DNA from: Epsilonproteobacteria bacterium UBA4036
GTDB taxonomy: Bacteria > Campylobacterota > Campylobacteria > Campylobacterales > Arcobacteraceae
NCBI GenBank assembly: GCA_002382325.1
Contig: DGAG01000018.1
Location: 1 to 64,000, forward strand
Reading direction: 5' to 3'
Length of the DNA stretch: 64,000 bases
Each line of letters begins with the position of its first letter. The stretch's first letter is position 1. The notes under the pieces were generated by a model. The model worked only from the letters and a program-made list of their open reading frames with translations, did no database searches and was not told the origin of the DNA. This document shows positions 49,940-59,365 of the stretch, in pieces. The translations under genes and the position numbers were made by a program.

Positions 49940-51334
49940 ATGGCAAAAGTACAAGAGAGCGATGGTGAGTTAGATATTAAAACTCCTTACCGAATTAAAC
50001 GGTATTATATGTATGCAGTAGTATCCATTATATCGTTGGTTGTGCCATTTATTCGAATAGATGGGAATCATATTTTTTTATTGTCATTTGACAAAAAACA
50101 ATTGCATTTAATGGGAATTGCATTTGATATGCAAGAACTTTATTTGATGCCTTTTTTATTGATGCTTTTATTTTTAGGAATTTTTGCAGCAACAGCAATA
50201 GGTGGTCGAGCTTGGTGTGGTTGGGCCTGTCCCCAAACCATTTTTCGAGTCATTTACCGAGATTTAATTGAGAGTACTCTGTTAAAATTACGACGCATTA
50301 AAAATAAACAAAAAGAGCCTGATTATAACAATGCACAAAATGCTTCTAAAAAATTGATTGGAATTGTGCTTTGGTCAATTCTATCACTTGTAGCAGCATC
50401 AAACTTTATGTGGTATTTTGTTCCTCCTGAAGATTTTTTTGCGTATTTACAAGACCCAACCGAACATATGTTTTTAATCGGAATTGTATTGAGTATTGCG
50501 GCTTTTTTAATTTATGACGTTATCAAACTCAAAGAAGATTTTTGTATTTATGTTTGTCCCTATTCTCGTGTTCAATCAGTTTTATACGACGACGATACCC
50601 TTCAAGCAATTTATTCAACCCAAAGAGGGGGAAATATTTACAATGAACACAAAGAAAAAATTATTTTCAAGCAAAAAGATTTAAATGAAAACGATGAATG
50701 TACTGCCTGTGAATCATGTGTTACGGTTTGTCCTACGCATATTGATATACGAAAAGGTTTGCAATTAGAGTGTATTAACTGTTTAGAGTGTGTCGATGCC
50801 TGTACAAAAGTTATGGGGAAATTGGGGAAACCTTCACTCGTACAATGGTCAAGCACCAATCAAATTTTTAACAATACTCCCACTAAAGTCGTACGAAAAT
50901 CAACCGTGATGTACACCGTTGCTTTGGTGATTATTTTAGGATTACTGTTTATTATGAGTGGTGAAAAAGAGCATATGTTATTAAACATCAACAAAACCAC
51001 GCAGTTGTATAAAATAAAAGAAGACAATAAGGTCACCAATAACTTTTTATTTTTATTTCAAAATACCGATTCAAAAGAGCATACCTATGCCTTAGAGATT
51101 GTTGATAACCCCGATATTGAAATTGACCGATTTGAACCTTTTAAATTGGGTGCAAAACAGTTAAGTAAAAAAGTGGTGATTTTATCGACCAATAAAATAT
51201 TGGTCAACGACAATACCAAAGATACTCCTATTACGGTTACAATCAAAGCGTATGCTATTGATGACCCTGAGCGAGTTGTTGTCTATCGAAAAGCGGTCTT
51301 TATCTTCCCAAGAGCCGATAAACTTTCACAATAA
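49940..51334 (+). CDS. ccoG: Cytochrome c oxidase accessory protein CcoG
   Basis: Membrane iron-sulfur protein (formerly RdxA/FixG) involved in copper reduction and delivery for cbb3 oxidase assembly. The 464 residues have five to six transmembrane helices (about 25-45, 85-105, 145-165, 180-200, 330-350), the motif RAWCGWACPQTIFR, two ferredoxin-type sets (CTACESCVTVCP and CINCLECVDAC) and a periplasmic immunoglobulin-like C-terminal domain. No ccoNOPQ genes are in this window; they must be elsewhere. Confidence 0.93.
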   Translation: MAKVQESDGELDIKTPYRIKRYYMYAVVSIISLVVPFIRIDGNHIFLLSFDKKQLHLMGIAFDMQELYLMPFLLMLLFLGIFAATAIGGRAWCGWACPQTIFRVIYRDLIESTLLKLRRIKNKQKEPDYNNAQNASKKLIGIVLWSILSLVAASNFMWYFVPPEDFFAYLQDPTEHMFLIGIVLSIAAFLIYDVIKLKEDFCIYVCPYSRVQSVLYDDDTLQAIYSTQRGGNIYNEHKEKIIFKQKDLNENDECTACESCVTVCPTHIDIRKGLQLECINCLECVDACTKVMGKLGKPSLVQWSSTNQIFNNTPTKVVRKSTVMYTVALVIILGLLFIMSGEKEHMLLNINKTTQLYKIKEDNKVTNNFLFLFQNTDSKEHTYALEIVDNPDIEIDRFEPFKLGAKQLSKKVVILSTNKILVNDNTKDTPITVTIKAYAIDDPERVVVYRKAVFIFPRADKLSQ

Positions 51335-51352
51335 ACAGCTCAATTATGCCGT

Positions 51353-51372
51353 CGATGGTTTCAAAACCATCG
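51353..51372 (+). terminator. Terminator of ccoG
   Basis: Perfect 9-bp stem CGATGGTTT/AAACCATCG with a 2-nt loop (51353-51372), extendable by GCC/GGC on the outer side; the T tract is weak (TTCTTC). Confidence 0.6.
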
Positions 51373-51417
51373 GCGCTTCTTCTGAAAAAATTAACCCCTT
51401 CTTAACCAACACTTCGT

Positions 51418-51423
51418 TATAAT
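51418..51423 (+). promoter_or_regulatory. -10 box of pyrG
   Basis: Consensus TATAAT 41 bp before the pyrG ATG, downstream of the ccoG terminator, with GGAG as ribosome binding site. Confidence 0.6.
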
Positions 51424-51464
51424 CGCGAAATAATTATTTATCAACAATAACGGAGTATCAATAA

Positions 51465-53075
51465 ATGACAAAATTTATATTTGTAACGGGTGGGGTTTTA
51501 AGTTCTTTAGGTAAAGGCATTACCTCTGCTTCTATTGCAACTATTTTAAAACAATCGGGGCAAAAAGTCAGCATGTTAAAAATTGACCCTTACTTAAACG
51601 TAGACCCAGGCACCATGAGTCCACTTGAACATGGAGAAGTGTTTGTTACAGCCGATGGAGCTGAAACGGATTTGGACTTAGGAAATTATGAGCGATTTAT
51701 TGATACCACATTAAGTGCAAAAAACAACTTCACCACTGGACAAATTTATCAAACGGTTATCCGACGAGAACGAGAAGGGGGATATTTGGGTAAAACCATT
51801 CAAGTTATACCTCACGTTGTTGATGAAATTAAAGACCGAATTTATGAAGCAGGAAAAGATTACGAATTTTTAATCGTTGAATTAGGAGGAACCGTCGGAG
51901 ATATTGAAGGATTGCCCTTTATGGAAGCCATTCGTCAAATGCGACATGAACTTCAAAAAACCAACACCATGAATATTCACGTTACCCTTGTGCCTTATAT
52001 TGCAGCTGCCGGTGAGCTTAAAACCAAACCCACTCAACACAGTGTTCAAGAGTTAAGAAGAATTGGGATTACCCCTCATATGATTGTGTGTCGAAGTGAA
52101 AAACCTCTTCCTAAGGAGCTGAAGAAAAAATTGGCAATGTCATGTGATATTGACAACAATGCTGTTATTGAAGCAGGTGACGCCCAATCCATTTATCAAG
52201 TGCCTATGAACTTCTTAAAAGAGGGGATTTTAACACCCATTTGTGAGCATTTTAACATCAATTTAAAACCCAACATGGAAAAATGGGAAACCTTAGTTAA
52301 ACATATTATTTTGCCCCAAGATGAAATCACCATTGCTTTTGTAGGGAAATATTTGGATTTAAAAGAATCGTACAAATCATTAACCGAAGCTCTCATCCAT
52401 GCTGGAGCACATTTAAACACCAAAGTCAAAATCAATTGGTGCGACAGTGAACGTATTGAAGATGTGGGTGCATACGAAATCATCAACAATTCCGATGCCA
52501 TTTTAGTCGCAGGGGGATTTGGTCACAGAGGCGTTGAAGGAAAACTCAAAGCCATTGAATATGCAAGGATCAATAAAATCCCTTATTTAGGGATTTGTTT
52601 GGGAATGCAATTAGCAGTTATTGAATTTGCTCGAAATGTTTTAGGACTTGAAGACGCCAACTCAATTGAGTTTGATCCAGAGACGAAAAATCCTTTGATT
52701 TATCTCATTGATGAATTTTTAGACCAAAGTGGTAACAAACAAGTCAGAACTCACTCTTCTCCAATGGGAGGAACCATGCGTTTAGGTGAGTATCCATTTA
52801 ATCCTAAAAAAGGAACAAAACTTCAAAAAGCGTACGGCAATGATGAAACGTATTATGAACGACATCGACACAGATATGAAGCCAACCCTGCGTATAAAGA
52901 AGCCTTAGAAAAAGCGGGAATGATTATCTCAGGAGAGTCCGATGGCTTAATTGAAGCCGTAGAAATTGCAGATCATCCTTGGTTTGTTGGTGTTCAATTT
53001 CACCCCGAATTTACTTCACATTTGGAGACACCAAACCCAATTATTTTAGAGTTTGTAAAACAAACGATTAAATAG
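51465..53075 (+). CDS. pyrG: CTP synthase
   Basis: Makes CTP from UTP, ATP and glutamine. The 536-residue protein has the synthetase domain (KFIFVTGGVLSSLGKGITSAS, KIDPYLNVDPGTMSP, ELGGTVGDIE) and a C-terminal class I glutaminase with the nucleophile in YLGICLGMQLAV and the catalytic pair in FHPEF. The gap to recJ is 3 bp, so the two are one operon. Confidence 0.97.
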   Translation: MTKFIFVTGGVLSSLGKGITSASIATILKQSGQKVSMLKIDPYLNVDPGTMSPLEHGEVFVTADGAETDLDLGNYERFIDTTLSAKNNFTTGQIYQTVIRREREGGYLGKTIQVIPHVVDEIKDRIYEAGKDYEFLIVELGGTVGDIEGLPFMEAIRQMRHELQKTNTMNIHVTLVPYIAAAGELKTKPTQHSVQELRRIGITPHMIVCRSEKPLPKELKKKLAMSCDIDNNAVIEAGDAQSIYQVPMNFLKEGILTPICEHFNINLKPNMEKWETLVKHIILPQDEITIAFVGKYLDLKESYKSLTEALIHAGAHLNTKVKINWCDSERIEDVGAYEIINNSDAILVAGGFGHRGVEGKLKAIEYARINKIPYLGICLGMQLAVIEFARNVLGLEDANSIEFDPETKNPLIYLIDEFLDQSGNKQVRTHSSPMGGTMRLGEYPFNPKKGTKLQKAYGNDETYYERHRHRYEANPAYKEALEKAGMIISGESDGLIEAVEIADHPWFVGVQFHPEFTSHLETPNPIILEFVKQTIK

Positions 53076-53078
53076 TTA

Positions 53079-54644
53079 ATGAATAAAATCACCAAATCAA
53101 AATTAAATGAACTATTAAACTTACGGCATAAGGATAACCCTTATGCCAAACTTTCAACCCTTCCAAGCCCAGAGAGTTTTAAAGACATTCATCGTGCAAC
53201 CCAAAGAGTAAAAGAAGCCATTTTAAGTAATGAAAAGATTACCATTGTAGGAGATTATGATGTCGATGGTGTTATTTCTACTACAATTATGATTGACTTT
53301 TTTAACACCATTGGCTATGCCGTTGAGTATATTATTCCCAACCGATTTGAGCACGGATATGGGCTATCTCCTAAAATCACTGAACTCATTGACGAGGGAT
53401 TAGTGATTACTGTAGATAATGGCATTAGTGCCGTTGAAGCTTCAAAGATTTTACACCAAAAAGGGATTGATTTAATCATCACAGACCATCATACCATTCC
53501 CAAAGAGTTGCCTGTGGCTTTGGCAATTATTAATCCCAAACAATCTGAGTGTACCTTTGAATTTAAAGAGATTTGTGGAGCGCAAGTGGCATGGTATTTT
53601 TGTGCTGCCATTAAAAATGAAATGAATCTCAACGTTGATATGTCAAGCTTTTTAGATATTTTAAGTATTGCCATTATTGCGGATATTATGCCCATGACCA
53701 GCCTTAATTACACAATGGTCAAACATGGGTTAAAAAAGATTAAAACCAGTAAACGCCCTGCTTTGATGGCACTTAATGAATTGATGCAAAAATCAAATTT
53801 CACTTCCGATGACATTGGATTTTTTATTGCCCCTAAAATCAACAGCGCCGGACGCATGGAAGATGCCTCAACCGCCTTAGCTTTTTTACTGGCAAAAACA
53901 AAAGAAGAAGCCAATCAAGCTCTTGAACTGTTAAATGAACTCAATAACTATCGAAAAATCTTACAAGAAGAGATCAGTCAAAAAGCCATCAATGAAATTA
54001 AACACGACGACCACGCCATTATTGTTTGGGGAGAGGATTGGCATGAGGGTGTTATTGGAATTGTGGCTTCAAAGCTTTCCAATAAATTTAAAAAGCCTGC
54101 TTTTATCTTTTCTGTTACCCATGATGTTGCCAAAGGCAGCGCGCGAGCCAATGGAGAGATTAATTTACACTCCATTATTTCACAAGCCAGTGATTTACTT
54201 TTAGGGTTTGGTGGACATAAAAATGCTGCAGGATTATCGTTAAAAAAAGAGAATTTAGAAGAGTTTAAGACCACAATTAACCATGCCATTAGTCAATGTC
54301 AAGAAGCATTGCATATTGAACCTCATACCTTAGGTGAATTAGATGTTGACAGTGTTGATTTAGAATTTATTGATATTATTGAACAATATGAACCATATGG
54401 ACTGGATAATTTAAAACCCATTTTTAAAGTTTCAAACGCTCAAGTTGTCAACTCCATGCTTTTTGGAAAAGAGAAAAATCACTTAAAGCTGATCCTTAAC
54501 TCCAGTGGTTTTATCTTTGAAGCCATTAAGTTTAATACTCGCACAACGGTGATAAAAGAGGAGATTGATATTATTGTTTCTTTAAATAAGAATGAATTCA
54601 GAGGAGATGTAAAAGCACAATTTTTAGTGCATCAGATTTTATAA
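53079..54644 (+). CDS. recJ: Single-stranded-DNA-specific exonuclease RecJ
   Basis: 5'-3' exonuclease of recombination and mismatch repair. The 521-residue DHH-family protein shows motif I GDYDVDGV, VTVDNGIS, the DHH motif in IITDHHTIP, a central NSAGRM and the DHHA1 motif GFGGHKNAAG. Slightly shorter than the 577-residue E. coli enzyme, mainly at the C-terminal OB-fold. Its stop converges with the lipoprotein gene one base away. Confidence 0.94.
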   Translation: MNKITKSKLNELLNLRHKDNPYAKLSTLPSPESFKDIHRATQRVKEAILSNEKITIVGDYDVDGVISTTIMIDFFNTIGYAVEYIIPNRFEHGYGLSPKITELIDEGLVITVDNGISAVEASKILHQKGIDLIITDHHTIPKELPVALAIINPKQSECTFEFKEICGAQVAWYFCAAIKNEMNLNVDMSSFLDILSIAIIADIMPMTSLNYTMVKHGLKKIKTSKRPALMALNELMQKSNFTSDDIGFFIAPKINSAGRMEDASTALAFLLAKTKEEANQALELLNELNNYRKILQEEISQKAINEIKHDDHAIIVWGEDWHEGVIGIVASKLSNKFKKPAFIFSVTHDVAKGSARANGEINLHSIISQASDLLLGFGGHKNAAGLSLKKENLEEFKTTINHAISQCQEALHIEPHTLGELDVDSVDLEFIDIIEQYEPYGLDNLKPIFKVSNAQVVNSMLFGKEKNHLKLILNSSGFIFEAIKFNTRTTVIKEEIDIIVSLNKNEFRGDVKAQFLVHQIL

Positions 54645-54645
54645 A

Positions 54646-55227
54646 CTATAACACCATGGGTGTATAGATATTGTGTTTTTTAGGTACTTGCTCAAGTTTT
54701 TCAATTTCTGATGTCATAAAAGTTGATTCACTGGCACTTCCTAAAATATGTCCCGTATAAATATCAATCAATTTAATAAAAATACGCAAACGTTTATCCG
54801 TAATAGAATATGTACCGACAACGGCAAATCGCTCTTTATAAATATTAGGGTCAATTTCACTGTGTTCTCGGCTTAATATATTAAACCCATGTTTACCCAG
54901 TTTAAAATTTTGTCCCAATTCCACTTCTCGTATGATAATATTTTGATTGGATAACACATCTTTTAATGTTTCAGAGAGTAAAAAACCCAGTTTTGAGTGG
55001 TTTTGAAGTTGATCAATATTGACAAAATCTGAGACCAAAATCACTTCATCTTGTTCAATATTCATTTTAAGTTTTTTATACGATGACTCTACCATTGACG
55101 CAAGAAGTCGTTCAAAGTTACTTGAACCATCGATATTCATATAGACACAACCACTGAAAAAAGTGGCTAAAAAAAGTGAAGATATAAGTAGCTTTATTTT
55201 TTTTAGCCCACTGTGCTTAAATTTCAT
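54646..55227 (-). CDS. FlgO-like lipoprotein
   Basis: A 193-residue lipoprotein: signal sequence with lipobox SGC (Cys about 27), followed by a domain with LLASMVESSYKKL and FVNIDQLQNHSKLGFLLSETLKDVL that matches the FlgO/FlgT-associated domain seen in outer-membrane flagellar assembly proteins. It also has VVGTYSITDKRLRIFIKLIDIYTGHIL, typical of the family. Vibrio FlgO helps anchor the sheath/H ring; the function here is inferred only. Immediately downstream of a related gene (7 bp). Confidence 0.75.
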   Translation of the reverse strand: MKFKHSGLKKIKLLISSLFLATFFSGCVYMNIDGSSNFERLLASMVESSYKKLKMNIEQDEVILVSDFVNIDQLQNHSKLGFLLSETLKDVLSNQNIIIREVELGQNFKLGKHGFNILSREHSEIDPNIYKERFAVVGTYSITDKRLRIFIKLIDIYTGHILGSASESTFMTSEIEKLEQVPKKHNIYTPMVL

Positions 55228-55234
55228 AGCTTAG

Positions 55235-55993
55235 TTATTCTTTAACTATTTTAATACTTCTTGGCGGTTGACAATCTTTAAAAATCACACAATCATCTCG
55301 TAAATTGTGTGCAAATGTTGCTCGTGAAGTTGAAATAATTTGTCCTGAAATATTGTCAATCACTCGTGCATTTAACATAATATTTTTGTATTGTCTTGAG
55401 TACGTTCCCACAACCACATAGGTGTTTTCAATTGTATCTTTTAACTTATTGGTATCTCGTGTGATAAAATACTCACCTTGTTCATTGATAGAAACACCCA
55501 CTTGTCCTCGAAATTCAATCACATTAAACCCTCGGTTTGAGAGTTCATTGATTAAGCTTTCACTCAATACTCGTCCAAACTCTGACGTTTTTTTCAAGTT
55601 ATCCAGTCGTACAAATGTAGTAATTAATACGGGCTTTGTGGTGTGCATTTTTTTATTTTGCATCATTTGTGTTGCTAAGCTGGCAATGGTACTTTCAAGT
55701 GTCTCTTGCGTAGTAACTATTTTTTGAACATTTGCCGCAACATCCAATCGTTGTTTTGCTGCTTCGAGTTTATGAGCATCACTTTGAGCAACAGGATCTT
55801 GTGTTGGATCAGTTTTTACGGGTTGTAAAACCTCTTGTTGTGGTTCAAGATTATGGACAACCATAGGCTGTTCTTGAACTTTTTTTGGCTGGTCTAGCAC
55901 TGGTACTTCTTTCGTTTGTAACTGCTGTGCATTTAAAGATAACAGACCCGTTGCCAGTAAAAACAAGCAAGAGTTTTTCATTAATTTAAGCAT
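55235..55993 (-). CDS. Secreted FlgO-domain protein
   Basis: A 252-residue protein with an N-terminal signal sequence (about 1-22, LLATGLLSLNA), a Gln/Pro/Val-rich linker (23-90), and a FlgO-type domain (95-240) with ITTFVRLDNLKKTSEFGRVLSESLINEL and VVGTYSRQYKNIMLNARVIDNISGQII. The same pattern as the next gene points to duplication. Upstream is mrp, 47 bp away. Likely periplasmic or outer-membrane associated. Confidence 0.75.
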   Translation of the reverse strand: MLKLMKNSCLFLLATGLLSLNAQQLQTKEVPVLDQPKKVQEQPMVVHNLEPQQEVLQPVKTDPTQDPVAQSDAHKLEAAKQRLDVAANVQKIVTTQETLESTIASLATQMMQNKKMHTTKPVLITTFVRLDNLKKTSEFGRVLSESLINELSNRGFNVIEFRGQVGVSINEQGEYFITRDTNKLKDTIENTYVVVGTYSRQYKNIMLNARVIDNISGQIISTSRATFAHNLRDDCVIFKDCQPPRSIKIVKE

Positions 55994-56040
55994 CTAATTC
56001 CCCTTATACAATATGGTATTCGATTTTATTTAATGTTTGC

Positions 56041-57075
56041 TTATAAACTCTTGAAAAGATTTGCTGTAATGACCTTATAGTGAGCTTTTAACTCTTCATT
56101 GCCTAAAGCAGATACCACTTTTCCGGTGTCGCACATTTCTCTTATAACAGGTTCAAGAGGAATATCCCCTAAAAAGGGAATATTATATTTTTTACACAAC
56201 TCTTTTCCTGCACCATTTCCAAAAATATCATAACGCTTTTTCGTATCAGGTGCAACAAAATAACTCATATTTTCAACCAATCCCCCAATAGGCACACCAA
56301 TATCTTTAAACATCATAATTGCTCGACTTACATCATCTAAAGCCACTTGTTGGGGGGTTGTCACTAAAACAGCTGCACAAAGGGGTAGCTCTTGTGCCAT
56401 GGTTAATTGCACATCACCTGTGCCAGGGGGCATATCAATAACTAAAAAATCCAATTCACCCCAATCGACATCTTCCAAAAATTGAATCAAGGCAGAAACC
56501 GCAACCGAACTTCGCCACACTAAAGGGGTGTCTTCTTTTGGGGTTGTAAGAGCAACGGACATAATTTTGATTCCAAAATTTTCACTGGGAACAATTTTAT
56601 TGTTATCATTCCATCGCATTTTCTCTTTTTCTACGCCCAAAAGTCGGGGGATATTAGGACCATAAATATCCGCATCCAATAGCCCTACTTTATAGCCCTC
56701 TTGAGCCAAACACACGGATAAATTTGCACTGACGGTACTTTTTCCCACTCCCCCTTTTCCTGAGGTTACGGCGATCACTTTTTTTGCATATTTTGCTCGG
56801 TTATTAGGAGTTGCTGTACTTCCATAGTTCATCGATTTTCGCGCAACAGCTTGCTTTTTTAAGACATCTATTGTTTCAAAATGCTCTTTCAAAGAAGAGT
56901 TTTCAATGGCTTGACTGGTTTGCTCAAACATGGCATCATCGTGAATACTTAAGACAATTTCCAAATGCTTATTGTCTGTTTTTATACTCTCAACAAGTTT
57001 TAACTCAACAATATTTCGATTGAGTCTGGGATAATTTATCTGCTCTAAAAAAGCGTTAATCTCATTTTCATTCAT
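56041..57075 (-). CDS. mrp: Mrp/NBP35-type iron-sulfur cluster carrier ATPase
   Basis: A 344-residue protein that binds and transfers Fe-S clusters. Residues 1-85 form a MIP18/DUF59-like domain; then the deviant Walker A VTSGKGGVGKSTVSANL, DADIYGPNIPRL, and DFLVIDMPPGTGDVQLT. Family members carry a CxxC pair near the C-terminus; here I see only isolated cysteines (KELCKKYN, IREMCD), so cluster binding may differ. It shares 8 bp with the upstream small gene. A plausible partner for complex I or molybdoenzyme maturation. Confidence 0.9.
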   Translation of the reverse strand: MNENEINAFLEQINYPRLNRNIVELKLVESIKTDNKHLEIVLSIHDDAMFEQTSQAIENSSLKEHFETIDVLKKQAVARKSMNYGSTATPNNRAKYAKKVIAVTSGKGGVGKSTVSANLSVCLAQEGYKVGLLDADIYGPNIPRLLGVEKEKMRWNDNNKIVPSENFGIKIMSVALTTPKEDTPLVWRSSVAVSALIQFLEDVDWGELDFLVIDMPPGTGDVQLTMAQELPLCAAVLVTTPQQVALDDVSRAIMMFKDIGVPIGGLVENMSYFVAPDTKKRYDIFGNGAGKELCKKYNIPFLGDIPLEPVIREMCDTGKVVSALGNEELKAHYKVITANLFKSL

Positions 57076-57436
57076 ACGGGTTTACTCGGCTTTGTTGTTG
57101 TAACAGTTTAATCATGGTGTTGGCTTTTTGTATCCACAACGCTGAGACTTCGTGAATATTGGGATATTGTTGTGTCAGTGCTTTATATTGAGCTATTCTG
57201 TCATACAATAAAACCATAAGCTTTTGAGTTAATTGTGTCATTTTGTTCTCTTTTTCACAATGCAAAAAAAGATTTTTTAAAATCAATTCTCTGTTTTTAC
57301 TGGGAAATTCAAAGTCAAGTGCTTTAGCCATTTCAAGCATATCCGATGACGTAATATATACGCCTGAGAAAAAGAGAGTCAACAGCTGATTGATACTGTT
57401 TTGATGCTTTGAAACTTCTTCGTGTTTTCTTTTCAT
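57068..57436 (-). CDS. Small helical protein of unknown function
   Basis: A 122-residue, Lys/Gln/Leu-rich cytosolic protein that I do not recognise. Predicted all-alpha: SINQLLTLFFSGVYITSSDMLEMAKALDF is the most hydrophobic stretch, followed by a helical C-terminus (SALWIQKANTMIKLLQQQ). It overlaps mrp by 8 bp and lies 16 bp after the LRV gene, so all three are probably one transcript. Possibly related to Fe-S or nitrogen-fixation-type accessory proteins through that context, but no motif supports it. Confidence 0.55.
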   Translation of the reverse strand: MKRKHEEVSKHQNSINQLLTLFFSGVYITSSDMLEMAKALDFEFPSKNRELILKNLFLHCEKENKMTQLTQKLMVLLYDRIAQYKALTQQYPNIHEVSALWIQKANTMIKLLQQQSRVNPYE

Positions 57437-57452
57437 TTTCTTTCCTAATGGG

Positions 57453-58016
57453 TCATTTCTTTGCTAAATTTTTTTGTGCGGCAATACGAACATTTTCTTC
57501 TTTATCCAAAGACAACTCTTCTAAAATTTCTTTTGAAGCAGCCATATTGTCTGCAACTCTTAAACGTACCATTTTATCATTATCTTTGCATAAAATTTTT
57601 AATAACTTCACTGAAGTATTAATATTGCCTGATAAGCCATCACGTACAATTTTTTCATCGTTAAAGAATTTATCTAAAATAGGTGTGGGCGTGTTGTTAT
57701 TTGATGCCACTAAAGCTCTGACTAAATTGATTTTATCCAAAGCCAATGTTTCAAGAACATAAATAGGTGTATGAGGATTTTTAGCCACGGCCCAACGTGC
57801 TTCCATTGAGTTTGAAGTCGCTAATTGTTCCAACAAATAAATCATCGTATCGCTTTTTTCTAACTCTTTATCATAAACCGATGTTCGCAAACTCAAATTC
57901 ATTGCCACCATGGATTCAATTTCTTGATTGCCTTGGTTTTTTTCATAAATATTTTGAACTTCATAAATATCCAATGTTTTATCTTTCAAAATGTCTATTA
58001 TCTCTTGAGTTGTCAT
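57453..58016 (-). CDS. Leucine-rich repeat variant (LRV)-type protein
   Basis: A 187-residue alpha-solenoid. From about residue 75 four repeats of about 24-27 residues follow the pattern VRxxVAxNxxTPxxxLExLxxD: ARWAVAKNPHTPIYVLETLA, then RALVASNNNTPTPILDKF, RDGLSGNINTSVKLLKIL and RLRVADNMAASKEILEEL. This is the LRV pattern described in Azotobacter. The [4Fe-4S] cysteine cluster of that protein is absent (only one Cys). Likely a protein-binding scaffold. First gene of the mrp unit. Confidence 0.7.
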   Translation of the reverse strand: MTTQEIIDILKDKTLDIYEVQNIYEKNQGNQEIESMVAMNLSLRTSVYDKELEKSDTMIYLLEQLATSNSMEARWAVAKNPHTPIYVLETLALDKINLVRALVASNNNTPTPILDKFFNDEKIVRDGLSGNINTSVKLLKILCKDNDKMVRLRVADNMAASKEILEELSLDKEENVRIAAQKNLAKK

Positions 58017-58239
58017 TTAATTCCTTTAAAAATTATCAAAAGGATACTATCACATTATTTTTAAATTTTGACTAAATCTTTAAATATAATTTGAACTTAT
58101 ATTTTTTATAAGAATCCGTATTGATGGGAATTAACTAAATCTCTTTACACTGATTTTACATTTTCAAGTTATAATAATTGCTTATATTAATTTCATCCCA
58201 AGATTGATATAAATACTAAATATTTAAGTAGGAGTAGCA

Positions 58240-59352
58240 ATGAAAAAAGCTATTAAATTGGTCTTATTTTTACTCTTTTTTGCAACAACTGCGTTGATTG
58301 CCAACGACACGTATGGTTCAAGCAGTTACACAAAAAGTATGAAAGAGCATTTGATCAGTGCCAAAGATGCCGTGAAGCTATTGGGCAAAAAAGAGGTGGT
58401 ATTCGTTAGTGGAGATTCTCACGATACCTATGAAGCCATTGGACATATTGTAGGTTCAGTTGAGATGTATGCTCATCACTTACACCATTCAGATATAACC
58501 GGAAGAATGGAGTGCGCCCCTTTATTTATGTGTCCGCAAGAAGCTCAAGAGTATATCGGGTCTAAAGGGATTTCAAATAACACTTTGGTCATTGCTTATG
58601 ATAACTTTAGAGGACCCAATGCCACAGGTGTTTGGGCATTTTTCAAAAGTTTTGGACACGACAAGGTCAAAATACTTAACGGTGGGATGGATGCCATGAA
58701 AGCCGTCGACCCCAACCAACAACTTGTTGATACGTATAAAGATCGAATTAAAACCTTAAAAAAACTCTCTAAAGAACATAAAGAGAATAAAACAAAAGTG
58801 GCTCAATACAAACAAGAAGAAGAAACACTCAAAAACAAAATGGATGAACTTGAGCCTAAATTGTATATACAAAAAGGCAAAGAGCCTAAACATACCCACG
58901 CAACATATACCATTGATATGAAAAAAATCGACTGGGATTTAATTGTTTCTAAAGACGAGGTGTTAAAAGCCAGTTTGGATTTAACACAAAAAGGAAAAGA
59001 TTCAAAATATCGAATCATCGATACTCGAGCGATGGCTGAGATTATTGGAGAGAATAAATTGGATAACGTTGCTCGTGGGGGGCATATTCCAGGAGCTACC
59101 TTTTTAGAGTGGAGTAATATCACTGATTTTGATAATAAACTCTCTTTTAAGAAATTAGAAGAGTTGCAAAAAGCTTTTGATAAATATGGCATAAAAAAAG
59201 ATCAAACCATCTATGCATATTGTCATGTCGGTGCAGGACGAAGTACTGAAATTGTGGTTGCTTTACGAATGCTTGGCTATAAAAATGCGAAAGTATATAC
59301 AGGAAGCTGGGATGAATGGGGTAATGATATGAATTTACCCATAAACAGATAA
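58240..59352 (+). CDS. Periplasmic two-domain rhodanese (sulfurtransferase-like)
   Basis: A 370-residue exported protein: signal peptide (about 1-21), first rhodanese domain (about 35-165) without an active-site cysteine (AYDNFRGPNATGVW), a charged coiled-coil insertion (about 170-215), and a second rhodanese domain (about 225-370) with the loop CHVGAGRS (Cys328) in the typical position. Only the C-terminal domain can carry persulfide. It is 13 bp before the molybdoenzyme gene, so it is part of that operon. A role in sulfur or selenium delivery, or as periplasmic chaperone/electron-acceptor handling protein, is inferred. The 58017-58239 gap holds the operon promoter and short palindrome CTTATA/TATAAG near 58098. 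Confidence 0.8.
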   Translation: MKKAIKLVLFLLFFATTALIANDTYGSSSYTKSMKEHLISAKDAVKLLGKKEVVFVSGDSHDTYEAIGHIVGSVEMYAHHLHHSDITGRMECAPLFMCPQEAQEYIGSKGISNNTLVIAYDNFRGPNATGVWAFFKSFGHDKVKILNGGMDAMKAVDPNQQLVDTYKDRIKTLKKLSKEHKENKTKVAQYKQEEETLKNKMDELEPKLYIQKGKEPKHTHATYTIDMKKIDWDLIVSKDEVLKASLDLTQKGKDSKYRIIDTRAMAEIIGENKLDNVARGGHIPGATFLEWSNITDFDNKLSFKKLEELQKAFDKYGIKKDQTIYAYCHVGAGRSTEIVVALRMLGYKNAKVYTGSWDEWGNDMNLPINR

Positions 59353-59365
59353 AAAGGGAGAGTAG

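Noticed and set aside
58017..58239. Clear FNR- or NssR-type binding site before the rhodanese operon
   Set aside because: TTGA/TCAA-like half-sites are present but unpaired at proper spacing; not distinguishable from AT-rich background.
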